From: DATMGU01 sp035555315
Lineage (GTDB): Bacteria > Pseudomonadota > Alphaproteobacteria > ATCC43930 > CGMCC-115725
Reading direction: 5' to 3'
DNA length: 49,674 nucleotides
Assembly (NCBI GenBank): GCA_035555315.1
Contig: DATMGU010000080.1
Coordinates: 1 to 49,674 of the forward strand
Position 1 is the stretch's first letter; each line of letters begins with the position of its first letter. The translations under genes were made by a program, and so were the position numbers. The notes under the pieces were generated by a model, which was not told the DNA's origin, did not search any database, and worked only from the letters and a program-made list of their open reading frames with translations. Shown here piece after piece: positions 24,249 to 32,395 of the stretch.

Positions 24249-27200
24249 GTGACCGCCAGCATCGCCGCTATTTCACAGCGGATTTGGGACATGAAGTATC
24301 GGCTTCGTTCGGTCGAGGGCGATGCTGTGGACAAGACGGTGGAGGATACGTGGCGCCGCATCGCCGTGGCGCTGGCCGCATCCGAGCGGGATGCCGCCGC
24401 CTGGGCCGATCGCTTCTATGACGCGATGGCGGATTTCCAATTTCTGCCGGCCGGCCGCATCGTCGCCGGGGCCGGTACCGGCCGTGCCGTCACCCTGTTC
24501 AATTGCTTCGTCATGGGCACCGTGCCTGATGATATGGGCGGTATCTTCACCCATCTGCGCGAGGCGGCGCTGACCCTGCAGCAGGGTGGCGGCATCGGCT
24601 ATGATTTCTCCACGCTGCGTCCGAAAGGAGCACCCGTGCATGGCGTGGTGGCCGACGCGTCGGGGCCGCTGTCCTTTATGGACGTGTGGGACGCGATGTG
24701 CCGGACGATCATGAGCGCGGGCTATCGACGCGGTGCCATGATGGCGACGCTGCGCTGCGATCACCCGGATATCGAGGCATTCATCGAGGCCAAGCGCGAG
24801 CCCGGGCGGCTGCGCATGTTCAATCTCTCCGTGCTGGTGACCGACGCCTTCATGCAGGCGGTGCGCGAGGGCGCCACCTGGCCGCTGCAATTCGATGGCA
24901 CGGTCTATCGGGTGGTCGAGGCACGGGCGCTGTGGGACCGGCTGATGCAGTCGACTTATGATTATGCCGAACCAGGCGTGATCTTCATCGACCGGATCAA
25001 CCAGCGCAACAACCTCGCCTATTGCGAGACGATCCAGGCGACCAATCCTTGCGTGACGGCCGATACCTGGATCCACACGATGGACGGCCCTCGCCAGGTC
25101 GAGAGTCTTGTCGGTCGTCCGTTCACTGCTTTGGTCGACGGGGAAACCCACGCGTCTTCCTCGGCGGGTTTCTATTCGACCGGAGAGAAGCCTATTTTCC
25201 GGCTGCGAACCCGTGAAGGGTATTCGCTGCGGTTGACGGCCGATCATATGGTTCTGACCGCCGCGACGGTGACTCGATTTAGCATCGGGCGCCGTTGGGT
25301 TCCCGCCTGTGAGTTGAAGCCGGGCGATCGTGTGGTCCTCCACAATCATCGAGCGGCTGCCATGTGGGGCGGGCGGGGTACGCAAGGTGAGGGATATCTC
25401 ATCGGGCTGCTGGTCGGTGACGGCACAGTGAAAGCCGACAAAGCGGTTTTAAGCGTCTGGCACGCCGCTCTGGCGGTGAACGGCGGCGGCGGCGGCGGGG
25501 TCTCCGCCGTTATGAAGCATGCGGAGGAAGCCGCGCGCCACCTGCCGCATCGGTCGGATTTCATCGGTTGGATCGCGATACCCGGCCGCAATGAGTGGCG
25601 TCTTTCATCCGCTGCCATCACGCGCCTAGCCGCTGAGTTCGGTATCGGCCGCGACAAGCAAATCGGTCCAGGGATAGAGGAAGCGTCAGCCGATTTCCAA
25701 ACGGGTTTCTTACGGGGCTTCTTCGATGCCGATGGCAGCATACAGGGGACTCAGGAGAAGGGCCTCGGCGTCAGGTTGGCGCAATCGGACCTGAGGCGGA
25801 TCGAGGTCGTGCAGCGCATGCTCGGCCGGCTCGGTATCGTATCGACGATCTACGCAAACCGACGCGATGCTGGAGAGTCGGTCCTGCCCGACGGCAGAGG
25901 CGGCAGCCGCGCTTACGCAACTCAGCCGCAACATGAACTCACCATTGCCAGCGACAACCTCGCTCTCTTCCAGGAGCGCGTCGGCTTCGGCGATACCGAG
26001 AAGGCTTCCCGTCTCGCCGTCCTTTTGGCGAACTATCGGCGGCAACCGAATCGCGAGCGCTTCACCACGGTCGTGGATAGCGTTGAAGCTTGTGGCCGTG
26101 AATTGGTCTTCGATTGCCAGATTCCCGGTATCAACGCGTTCGATGCGAATGGCCTTTATGTCCATAATTGCGGCGAACAGCCGCTGCCGCCCTATGGCGC
26201 CTGCCTGCTGGGGTCGATCAACCTGGCCAGCCTGGTCGAGCGGCCCTTCGAAGCCGATGCGCGGCTCAATCTCGAGCGGCTTGAGGCGCTGGTGCCGGTC
26301 GCGGTGCGGATGCTGGACAATGTCGTCGACGCCTCGCGCTTTCCCTTGCCTCAGCAGGCGGCCGAGGCTGCCGCCAAGCGCCGCATCGGCCTCGGCGTCA
26401 CTGGCCTCGCCGATGCGCTGATCCTGGTCGGCGCGCGCTACGGCTCCGAGCAGGCGGTTACCTTGACCGAGACCTGGATGCGGGTGATCCAGCGTGCCGC
26501 CTATCTGGCCTCGGCCGGGCTGGCCGCGGAAAAGGGCTCCTTCCCGCTGTTCGACCGCGATAAATATCTCGCCGGTGAGACGGTGGCCGCCCTCGATCCG
26601 GATATCCGTGCCGCGATCGCCGAACACGGCATGCGCAACGCGCTGGTGACCTCGGTGGCGCCCACCGGGACGATTTCGCTGTTCGCCGACAATGTCTCGT
26701 CCGGCATCGAGCCGGTGTTCAGCTTCACCTATCTGCGTACCGTGCTGATGCCTGATGGCAGCCGCCAGCAGGAGGAGGTAAGCGACCACGCCTATCGCCT
26801 GTTCCGGCGCCTCAAAGGCGACGCCGCACCGCTGCCCGATGCCTTCGTCGACGCCCAGAGTCTGACGCCGGACGATCATCTGGTGATGCAGGCGGTCGTG
26901 CAGAAATACATCGACAGTTCGATTTCCAAGACCATCAACGTGCCAGCCGACCTGCCGTTCGAGTGGTTCAAGGATGTCTATACCCGCGCCTATGATCTTG
27001 GCTGCAAGGGCTGCACGACCTATCGGCCGAACGATGTCACCGGTGCCGTGCTATCGGTCGCGCCGGTGCCCGAGGTGGCGGCGGAAGTGGCCGTGGAAGC
27101 TCCGGCCAAACCGGTGTCCGATACCGCCTCGGTCGTCTATATCACCCAGCCCCTGTCGCGACCGGAGGCGCTGCCCGGCCAGACCTATAAGCTGAAATGG

Positions 27201-27674
27201 CCGGAAAGCGACCATGCGCTGTACATCACCGTGAACGATATCCTGCAGGATGGCAGGCGGCGGCCGTTCGAGGTGTTCATCAATTCCAAGAACATGGATC
27301 ACTACGCCTGGACCGTCGGATTGACCCGGATGATCAGCGCGGTGTTCCGGCGCGGTGGCGACGTATCGTTCGTGGTCGAGGAGTTGAAGGCCGTGTTCGA
27401 TCCGCGCGGCGGCGCCTGGATCGATGGGCGTTACGTGCCGTCGCTGCTGGCCGCGATCGGCGATGTGATCGCCCGGCATATGGTGGCGATCGGCATGCTG
27501 CCCGCCGCTGAGGACGCGTCGGCGTTCTCGCCCGGCCGGCGGCAGCCCTTGCCGGCGCCGGATGGCTCGGTCGCGGCACGACTGGCGCAATGTCCGAAAT
27601 GTGGCGAAGCCAGCCTGATCCGAGCTGAAGGCTGCGACCAATGTGGCAATTGCGGCTACTCGAAATGCGGCTAA
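24249..27674 (+). CDS. nrdJ: Adenosylcobalamin-dependent (class II) ribonucleotide reductase with intein
   Basis: Reduces ribonucleotides to deoxyribonucleotides using a cobalamin-derived thiyl radical. Without the intein the protein is 768 residues. By homology Cys86 (NCFVMG) and Cys279 form the redox pair, and Asn266-Pro-Cys268-Gly-Glu270 is the active-site loop with the radical cysteine. APTGTISLFADNVSSGIEPVF is typical. A TSCPD domain (KLKWPESDHALY onward) and a zinc-ribbon tail (CPKCG ... CGNCGYSKCG), likely used for re-reduction, end the protein. The GTG at 24249 has GAGGAG upstream; ATG 24228 is a weaker alternative. A 373-residue intein interrupts between residues 267 and 268. Confidence 0.95.
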   Translation: MTASIAAISQRIWDMKYRLRSVEGDAVDKTVEDTWRRIAVALAASERDAAAWADRFYDAMADFQFLPAGRIVAGAGTGRAVTLFNCFVMGTVPDDMGGIFTHLREAALTLQQGGGIGYDFSTLRPKGAPVHGVVADASGPLSFMDVWDAMCRTIMSAGYRRGAMMATLRCDHPDIEAFIEAKREPGRLRMFNLSVLVTDAFMQAVREGATWPLQFDGTVYRVVEARALWDRLMQSTYDYAEPGVIFIDRINQRNNLAYCETIQATNPCVTADTWIHTMDGPRQVESLVGRPFTALVDGETHASSSAGFYSTGEKPIFRLRTREGYSLRLTADHMVLTAATVTRFSIGRRWVPACELKPGDRVVLHNHRAAAMWGGRGTQGEGYLIGLLVGDGTVKADKAVLSVWHAALAVNGGGGGGVSAVMKHAEEAARHLPHRSDFIGWIAIPGRNEWRLSSAAITRLAAEFGIGRDKQIGPGIEEASADFQTGFLRGFFDADGSIQGTQEKGLGVRLAQSDLRRIEVVQRMLGRLGIVSTIYANRRDAGESVLPDGRGGSRAYATQPQHELTIASDNLALFQERVGFGDTEKASRLAVLLANYRRQPNRERFTTVVDSVEACGRELVFDCQIPGINAFDANGLYVHNCGEQPLPPYGACLLGSINLASLVERPFEADARLNLERLEALVPVAVRMLDNVVDASRFPLPQQAAEAAAKRRIGLGVTGLADALILVGARYGSEQAVTLTETWMRVIQRAAYLASAGLAAEKGSFPLFDRDKYLAGETVAALDPDIRAAIAEHGMRNALVTSVAPTGTISLFADNVSSGIEPVFSFTYLRTVLMPDGSRQQEEVSDHAYRLFRRLKGDAAPLPDAFVDAQSLTPDDHLVMQAVVQKYIDSSISKTINVPADLPFEWFKDVYTRAYDLGCKGCTTYRPNDVTGAVLSVAPVPEVAAEVAVEAPAKPVSDTASVVYITQPLSRPEALPGQTYKLKWPESDHALYITVNDILQDGRRRPFEVFINSKNMDHYAWTVGLTRMISAVFRRGGDVSFVVEELKAVFDPRGGAWIDGRYVPSLLAAIGDVIARHMVAIGMLPAAEDASAFSPGRRQPLPAPDGSVAARLAQCPKCGEASLIRAEGCDQCGNCGYSKCG
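25050..26168 (+). mobile_element. Intein with LAGLIDADG homing endonuclease inside nrdJ
   Basis: A 373-residue in-frame insert. Splicing blocks: Cys1 (CVTADTWIHTMDG), TADH with His66 (block B), VFDCQIPGINAFDANG (block F), and the C-terminal His372-Asn373 followed by Cys+1 of the host. Endonuclease motifs: GYLIGLLVGDGT with Asp124 and GFLRGFFDADGS with Asp228, so both dodecapeptide motifs keep their acidic residues. The DNA appears less GC-rich than the flanking exteins. The +1 residue is the presumed radical cysteine of the reductase. Host joins perfectly: ETIQATNP then CGEQPLPPYG. Confidence 0.96.
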
Positions 27675-27710
27675 CCGGGCGCCCTTAGCGTCCCCGCCTC
27701 GGAGGTGTTG

Positions 27711-28283
27711 ATGGATGCCGTCCTTCCCTACCGCTCCATGGCCTACAATAACGCTTGGGCGAACCATCGCCTGCTGACCGCTTGTGGTCTGTTGACGCCG
27801 GCCGAGTTCGACGCGGCACGGACCGGCTTTTTCCCAAGCCTGCGGGCAACGCTCAACCACATCCTGATCGTCGACCGCTTTTATGTGGACGCGATGGAGG
27901 GAGGCGCGCTCGGGCCGGCAGCCTGGGTGGACCGGGAGCCCTGCAAGACCGTGGCAGCACTCCGAGCGGCGCAAGCGGACGTGGATCGGCGGCTGATCGC
28001 CGTTACCGACCATCTGGACGGGAACGGCCTGGAGCGTATCGTCGACATACACCGGGGTGTCCGCGTTCAACACGAGCGGATGGACCGGCTGCTCCTCCAT
28101 GTGTTCGAGCATCAGATCCACCACCGGGGTCAGGCACACGCCATGATGAGTGGCACGGCGGTGCGACCACCCCAACTCGACGAATTCTTCCCGGCAGGCG
28201 AGGCATCACTGCGTGCCGCTGAGTTCGCGGAACTCGGCTGGACAGAGGAAATGATCTGGGCCGACCGAGGCGCCGGTCGCTGA
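27711..28283 (+). CDS. DinB family protein
   Basis: A 190-residue four-helix protein with the DinB metal triad: His in LNHILIVDRFY and the pair in HQIHHRGQ. The family includes thiol-dependent S-transferases and damage-inducible proteins of unknown role. The ATG at 27711 is five bases after GGAGG. It follows nrdJ by 36 bases on the same strand, so co-transcription is possible. Confidence 0.9.
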   Translation: MDAVLPYRSMAYNNAWANHRLLTACGLLTPAEFDAARTGFFPSLRATLNHILIVDRFYVDAMEGGALGPAAWVDREPCKTVAALRAAQADVDRRLIAVTDHLDGNGLERIVDIHRGVRVQHERMDRLLLHVFEHQIHHRGQAHAMMSGTAVRPPQLDEFFPAGEASLRAAEFAELGWTEEMIWADRGAGR

Positions 28284-28314
28284 CCGGCGGTTACACAAGC
28301 CGCGTATCCCGAGG

Positions 28315-29229
28315 TTAGGCGACAGCCGCCAGTTTTCCGGGACAAAGCTTAAGACGTTCGATGAGCCAGCGCCCGGCGGGACCCGGTGGCGCCGAGGTGG
28401 GGTAGACGGCCGACATCGGCAGGGTCAGGCCGCCTGGCGGAACGTCCTCGATCGACAGCTCCACTAATCTGCCTTCGGCGATGTCTCGCTTGACGGTGTG
28501 CAGCGGCATGCCGCCCCAGCCGAGGCCGTTGAGGAGGAATGCGTGTTTGGCGAACAGGTCGGCCAGGCGCCAGGTCGACGGCGACATCACCCCGAATTCC
28601 TGTCCTTCCGACAAAGTCGACCTATCGGTGAGGACGAGTTGCACATGCTTGACCAGCTCCAATTTCGAGATCGTCCCCTCGAGAGAGGCAAGCGGATGAT
28701 CGTGGGCTGCGACCATCACAAACGCCACCGCGGTCAGCCGCTCGGCGATGAGCGGTGGGGGCATGATTGGCAGCGATCCGACGATGCCGAGGCTGACCAC
28801 CCCGTCAAGAACCGGCTGATAGGCGCCGCCAAGCGCCTCGACGAAGAGGCGAAGCGGCGTACCAGGGAAATACTCCCGAAACTCTTTGGCCGCCTCGGTG
28901 ATCGCTTGGATGGGGAAAAACACATCCACGACGACGGATAGCTCAGCCTCGAGGCCCGAGGCCATGCCCTTCGCCCGCGCCTTCATGAAATCCACGCCGG
29001 ACACGACACAGCGGGCGTCGGCGAGCAGGACGGCGCCTTCGGAAGTCAGTCTGGGGTAGCGTCCCGAGCGATCGAAGAGGGCCACGCCGATCTGATCTTC
29101 GAGACCGCTCACCAGTTCGCTCACGACCGATTGCGCGCGCCGTAGTTTGCGGGCGGCCGCCGAGAAACTGCCTTCATCGACGGCGGCGATGAAGCTCCGC
29201 AATTGATCCAGGGATACACCGTCCAGCAT
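28315..29229 (-). CDS. LysR family transcriptional regulator
   Basis: A 304-residue regulator: N-terminal winged helix-turn-helix (LDQLRSFIAAVDEGSFSAAARKLRRAQSVVSELVSGLEDQIGVALFDRSGR) and a periplasmic-binding-protein-like effector domain. The start at 29229 has GGAG six bases upstream; an earlier ATG (29253) has none. It is divergent from azoR, the usual arrangement for a LysR activator of its neighbour, probably responding to quinones or related electrophiles. Confidence 0.93.
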   Translation of the reverse strand: MLDGVSLDQLRSFIAAVDEGSFSAAARKLRRAQSVVSELVSGLEDQIGVALFDRSGRYPRLTSEGAVLLADARCVVSGVDFMKARAKGMASGLEAELSVVVDVFFPIQAITEAAKEFREYFPGTPLRLFVEALGGAYQPVLDGVVSLGIVGSLPIMPPPLIAERLTAVAFVMVAAHDHPLASLEGTISKLELVKHVQLVLTDRSTLSEGQEFGVMSPSTWRLADLFAKHAFLLNGLGWGGMPLHTVKRDIAEGRLVELSIEDVPPGGLTLPMSAVYPTSAPPGPAGRWLIERLKLCPGKLAAVA

Positions 29230-29261
29230 CGCGATCTCCAATCTATCGGCCATACCGATGG

Positions 29262-29285
29262 ATAGTGTCGGAATATACCGGCTAT
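29262..29285. promoter_or_regulatory. Possible LysR operator
   Basis: Between the divergent LysR and azoR genes, ATAG-N3-CGG-AATATA-CCG-N-CTAT forms an imperfect dyad. Location suits a LysR site, but the dyad is asymmetric by two bases. Confidence 0.3.
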
Positions 29286-29395
29286 TCGGTCGGAGAGGAA
29301 GCGTGAGACACAGCGGCATCATGCTCCGTCACCTCAGAAAACTGCTGTCACGCCAAGTATCCACGCCACCCAAGCGCGCCTCGGAGGCTGTTCCC

Positions 29396-30007
29396 ATGAC
29401 GATCCTGCATATCGATTCCAGTATTCTCGGCCAGTATTCTGTGAGCCGTGCGCTCTCTTCGGAGATCGTGGCGCGGCAACTCGTGCTGAACCCAGGCGCC
29501 AAGATCGTCTATCGCGACCTCGAAACCGATGCTGCCCTGCATCTCTCGGGCGCGCATATGGCCGTCTTCCAGGGCGGGGCGGTGACCGACCCGGCGCTGG
29601 GTGCCGATCTCGCCGCGGGCGGTGCCTATCTTGACGACCTTTTCGCCGCCGACATCATCGTCATCGGCGCGCCAATGTACAATTTCTCGATCCCCTCGCA
29701 GCTCAAGGCGTGGATCGACCGTGTCGTCGTCGCGAATAAGACGTTCCAGTATGGCGCGAACGGCCCGGAGGGGCTGCTTCCGAAGGGCAAGAAGGTGTTC
29801 ATCGCCTCGTCGCGTGGCGGCGTCTACACCGGCGACAGCCCGGCAGCGGCTCTCGAACATCACGAAACCTACCTAAAGGGCGTGCTGTCCTTCATCGGCC
29901 TGACGGATATCACCGTCATTCGTGCCGAGGGCCTCAACCTTGGCCCGGACGTGAAGGATGCGTCGGTCGCCAAAGCGAAAGCCGCGATCGCCGCGATCGC
30001 TGCCTAA
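29396..30007 (+). CDS. azoR: FMN-dependent NADH-azoreductase
   Basis: A 203-residue flavodoxin-fold enzyme that reduces azo compounds and quinones with NAD(P)H. The N-terminal MTILHIDSSILGQYSVSR binds FMN phosphate, followed by GAPMYNFSIPSQLKAWIDRV and ASSRGGVYTGDSP, all characteristic of AzoR. GGAGG lies 8 bases before the ATG. It is the first gene of a rightward run with doxX and an LLM oxidoreductase. Confidence 0.94.
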   Translation: MTILHIDSSILGQYSVSRALSSEIVARQLVLNPGAKIVYRDLETDAALHLSGAHMAVFQGGAVTDPALGADLAAGGAYLDDLFAADIIVIGAPMYNFSIPSQLKAWIDRVVVANKTFQYGANGPEGLLPKGKKVFIASSRGGVYTGDSPAAALEHHETYLKGVLSFIGLTDITVIRAEGLNLGPDVKDASVAKAKAAIAAIAA

Positions 30008-30066
30008 ACGCACGAACGGCCCTCCGACCCATCCCTGCAATACTGTCGGACAACGAGAGTTCACCC

Positions 30067-30468
30067 ATGCAAAATCAATCCGCGACACTTGCGGCCGCCG
30101 GCCGTGTTCTCATCGCCGTTCTGTTTCTCCTGAGCGGTCTTGGCAAGCTCGCCGCCCCCGGCATGACCGAAGGCTACATCGCCTCGGTTGGGCTGCCGGC
30201 GCCGCTGCTTGGCTATCTGATCGCGATCGTCGTCGAAGTCGGAGGTGGATTGTTGCTCCTGTTTGGATATCAGACACGGATCGTCGCCCTGATCGTGGCG
30301 GCCTTCACCTTGGCGACCGCGTTGGTGTTCCACCACGATTTCTCGGACCAGAACCAGATGATCCATTTTCTCAAGAACATCGCTATCGTCGGCGGTCTGC
30401 TTCAGGTCGCCGCCTTTGGTGCTGGCTCGTTGAGCCTCGATGCCCGCCGGCTGCGCGTCGCGCATTGA
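30067..30468 (+). CDS. DoxX family membrane protein
   Basis: A 133-residue protein with four predicted membrane helices, typical of DoxX: AAGRVLIAVLFLLSGLGKLAAP, LLGYLIAIVVEVGGGLLLLFGY, and IVALIVAAFTLATALVFHHDF followed by NQMIHFLKNIAIVGGLLQV. It lies 59 bases after azoR and probably shares its regulation by the divergent LysR. The exact role in redox balance is unknown. Confidence 0.9.
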   Translation: MQNQSATLAAAGRVLIAVLFLLSGLGKLAAPGMTEGYIASVGLPAPLLGYLIAIVVEVGGGLLLLFGYQTRIVALIVAAFTLATALVFHHDFSDQNQMIHFLKNIAIVGGLLQVAAFGAGSLSLDARRLRVAH

Positions 30469-30556
30469 CGTAGATAGGCCGAGATATAGACAAGCCGATG
30501 TGCCGAGACGATCGGCCATCGGCGTACCTCTGCACAACGGACGGTCGATCTACGTC
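30467..30556. repeat. Nested inverted-repeat element between doxX and the LLM gene
   Basis: Outer arms GACGTAGAT (30467-30475) and ATCTACGTC (30548-30556) are perfectly complementary. Between them GCCGATG-TG-CCGA-GACGA-TCGG-C-CATCGGC (30494-30523) forms an 11-bp hairpin. No T run follows, so it is not a classical terminator. Confidence 0.6.
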
Positions 30557-30627
30557 GTGGCGCTAAACGATGCCGAGCTGGTTCTCATCATCGCCGCGCC
30601 CTCTTCGTGACACAGGAAGAACGGATC

Positions 30628-31674
30628 ATGGAAATCGGCATTGATAGCTTCGCGGCGATCCTGCCCGATCCGACGACCGGCAAGCCGCCGTTGCCCACCG
30701 ATCGCATCGCCAATCTCTTGGAAGAGGTGGAGGTCGCGGATCGTGTCGGGCTCGATGTGTTCGGTGTTGGTGAGCATCACAGAGCCGAGTTTCTGGACTC
30801 GGCGCCAGCGATCATCCTGGCAGCGGCGGCGGCGCGCACGACGGCGATCCGCCTGACCAGCGCCGTCACGGTGCTCAGCGCCGCCGATCCGGTCCGCGTC
30901 TTCCAAGAGTTCGCGACCCTTGATCTCATCGCCAAAGGCCGGGCCGAGATCGTCGTCGGGCGCGGCTCCTTCGGGGAGGCCTATCCGCTGTTCGGGCTGC
31001 GGCAGGAAGATTACGACGGGCTGTTCGCTGAAAAGCTCGACCTCTTCCTGACGCTGCGAGAGACCACCCATGTCCGCTGGTCGGGCCGCTATCGCCCGTC
31101 TTTGACCGGCCAGGGCATCTATCCCCGTCCGCACCAGGAACGGCTGCCGGTCTGGCTCGGCGTCGGCGGCACGCCCCAGTCCTTCGCCAGGGCCGGCACG
31201 CTCGGCCTGCCGCTCATGGTTGCCATCATTGGCGGCGAGTTTCGGCGCTTCCGCCCGCTGGTCGATCTCTACCGAGAGGCCGGCCGCCGCGCCGGCCATC
31301 CGCCCGAGCAACTCCGCGTCGGCGTCCACGCGATCGGCTTCGTCGGAGAGACCTCCGACCAGGCGAAGGACGCCTTCTTTCCAGGCTGGGCCTATATGTT
31401 CACCGAGATCGGCCGCGAACGCGGCTGGCCGCCCGCGACACGCCAGCAGTTCGAGGCGATGTGCGGGCCTTCCGGCGCCTTCCTTATCGGCGACCCCGAG
31501 ACCGTCGCGGCCAAGATGCTCGACGCGAACAAGGTCCTTGGCGGGGTCTCGCGCATCACCTTCCAGATGAGTTCGGCCTCCCTGGAGCATGGGACTATGA
31601 AGCGGTCGATCGAGCTTCTCGGCACGGCGGTCGCCCCGATCGTGCGCAAGGCGGTCGACCAAGCAGCAGCCTGA
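30628..31674 (+). CDS. LLM class flavin-dependent oxidoreductase
   Basis: A 348-residue luciferase-like TIM-barrel flavoenzyme (MEIGIDSFAAI, GLDVFGVGEHHRAEFL, LTSAVTVLSAADPVRVFQEFATLDLIAKGRAEIVVGRGSF). These use reduced FMN or F420; the substrate is not evident. The ATG at 30628 has AGGAAGA seven bases upstream, preferred to GTG 30607. A structured 90-bp element separates it from doxX. Confidence 0.93.
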   Translation: MEIGIDSFAAILPDPTTGKPPLPTDRIANLLEEVEVADRVGLDVFGVGEHHRAEFLDSAPAIILAAAAARTTAIRLTSAVTVLSAADPVRVFQEFATLDLIAKGRAEIVVGRGSFGEAYPLFGLRQEDYDGLFAEKLDLFLTLRETTHVRWSGRYRPSLTGQGIYPRPHQERLPVWLGVGGTPQSFARAGTLGLPLMVAIIGGEFRRFRPLVDLYREAGRRAGHPPEQLRVGVHAIGFVGETSDQAKDAFFPGWAYMFTEIGRERGWPPATRQQFEAMCGPSGAFLIGDPETVAAKMLDANKVLGGVSRITFQMSSASLEHGTMKRSIELLGTAVAPIVRKAVDQAAA

Positions 31675-31727
31675 TGCGGAGCGAAAAGTCACCTTCGGGT
31701 AGTGGCCAAACACTCAAAGAACGGCGC

Positions 31728-32204
31728 TTATAGCCTTTCGCTCAGCAGCACCAGCGCCGTCGATGCGAAAACCCGCATATTCTCCCACCGATCGTCCGAG
31801 CCGGTCTCGATCGTCCGGACCACCTCGATAGGCCCCGACACGGCGAAGCAGCTATGTCCCGGCGCATCACCATAGCTGTTGCCCGACGGTCCCGCCGCCC
31901 CGGTTTCCGCCAGCCCCCAGGTGGTGCCCAGGCGCTGGCGCAGGCGCCGGGCAAGCAGCAGGGCATAGGGTTCACTGGCGGAACGGATGCCCTCCATCTC
32001 CACCGGGGTTATGCCGAGCAGTGCCTCCCGCGCTTGTCGGGTATAGACGACGGCGCCGCCCAGAAAGAAGGCGGATGCACCGGGCTGGGCCAGCAGCGCC
32101 GCGGCGATCAGGCCACCGGCGGATGTCTCCACGACCGCCACGGTCTCGCCCCGCGAGCGCAGACGCTCGCCGAGCTGCCCCGCCATCGTCAGCAATGTCT
32201 GCAT
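31728..32204 (-). CDS. CinA family protein (PncC-like amidohydrolase domain)
   Basis: A 158-residue stand-alone CinA C-terminal domain; characterised members (PncC) deamidate nicotinamide mononucleotide. It has the two family motifs, VVETSAGGLIAAAL and AETGAAGPSG. The first deviates from the usual E-S-C-T-G-G: the position of the catalytic Ser is Thr and a Ser follows, so activity may differ. GGAGG precedes the ATG. It is convergent with the LLM gene and divergent from the MFS transporter. Confidence 0.82.
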   Translation of the reverse strand: MQTLLTMAGQLGERLRSRGETVAVVETSAGGLIAAALLAQPGASAFFLGGAVVYTRQAREALLGITPVEMEGIRSASEPYALLLARRLRQRLGTTWGLAETGAAGPSGNSYGDAPGHSCFAVSGPIEVVRTIETGSDDRWENMRVFASTALVLLSERL

Positions 32205-32288
32205 GCTTCCTCCCTCCGTCTTGCGATACCATGGTCGTTCGAGCGACGTCGGGCAATCGGTGCCTCGACGTCAGCGCCACCCCCTTGA

Positions 32289-32306
32289 CCTCAACCCAGA
32301 TTGAGG
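32289..32306. promoter_or_regulatory. Small perfect inverted repeat before the 16-bp repeats
   Basis: CCTCAA-CCCAGA-TTGAGG, six-base arms and six-base loop, next to a TTGACC (32285-32290) that could be a -35 box for the transporter gene. Confidence 0.35.
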
Positions 32307-32324
32307 GTGTAGCGATGGTCCTCG

Positions 32325-32388
32325 TCTTTCGTAAACGGGGTCTTTCGTAAACGGGGCCTTTCGTAAACGGGGCCTTTCGTAAACCGGG
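32325..32388 (+). repeat. Four tandem 16-bp repeats before the MFS gene
   Basis: Units TCTTTCGTAAACGGGG (32325, 32341), CCTTTCGTAAACGGGG (32357) and CCTTTCGTAAACCGGG (32373) abut with no spacers and end 7 bases before the transporter ATG. The array thus replaces the normal ribosome-binding region or supplies it (the last CGGGGAG). Confidence 0.93.
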
Positions 32389-32395
32389 GAGTTGC

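Noticed and set aside
25710..26879. Minus-strand frame opposite the intein end and nrdJ
   Set aside because: Overlaps clear splicing and reductase motifs on the plus strand.
32325..32388. CRISPR array
   Set aside because: The four 16-bp repeats abut with no spacers and no cas genes are present.
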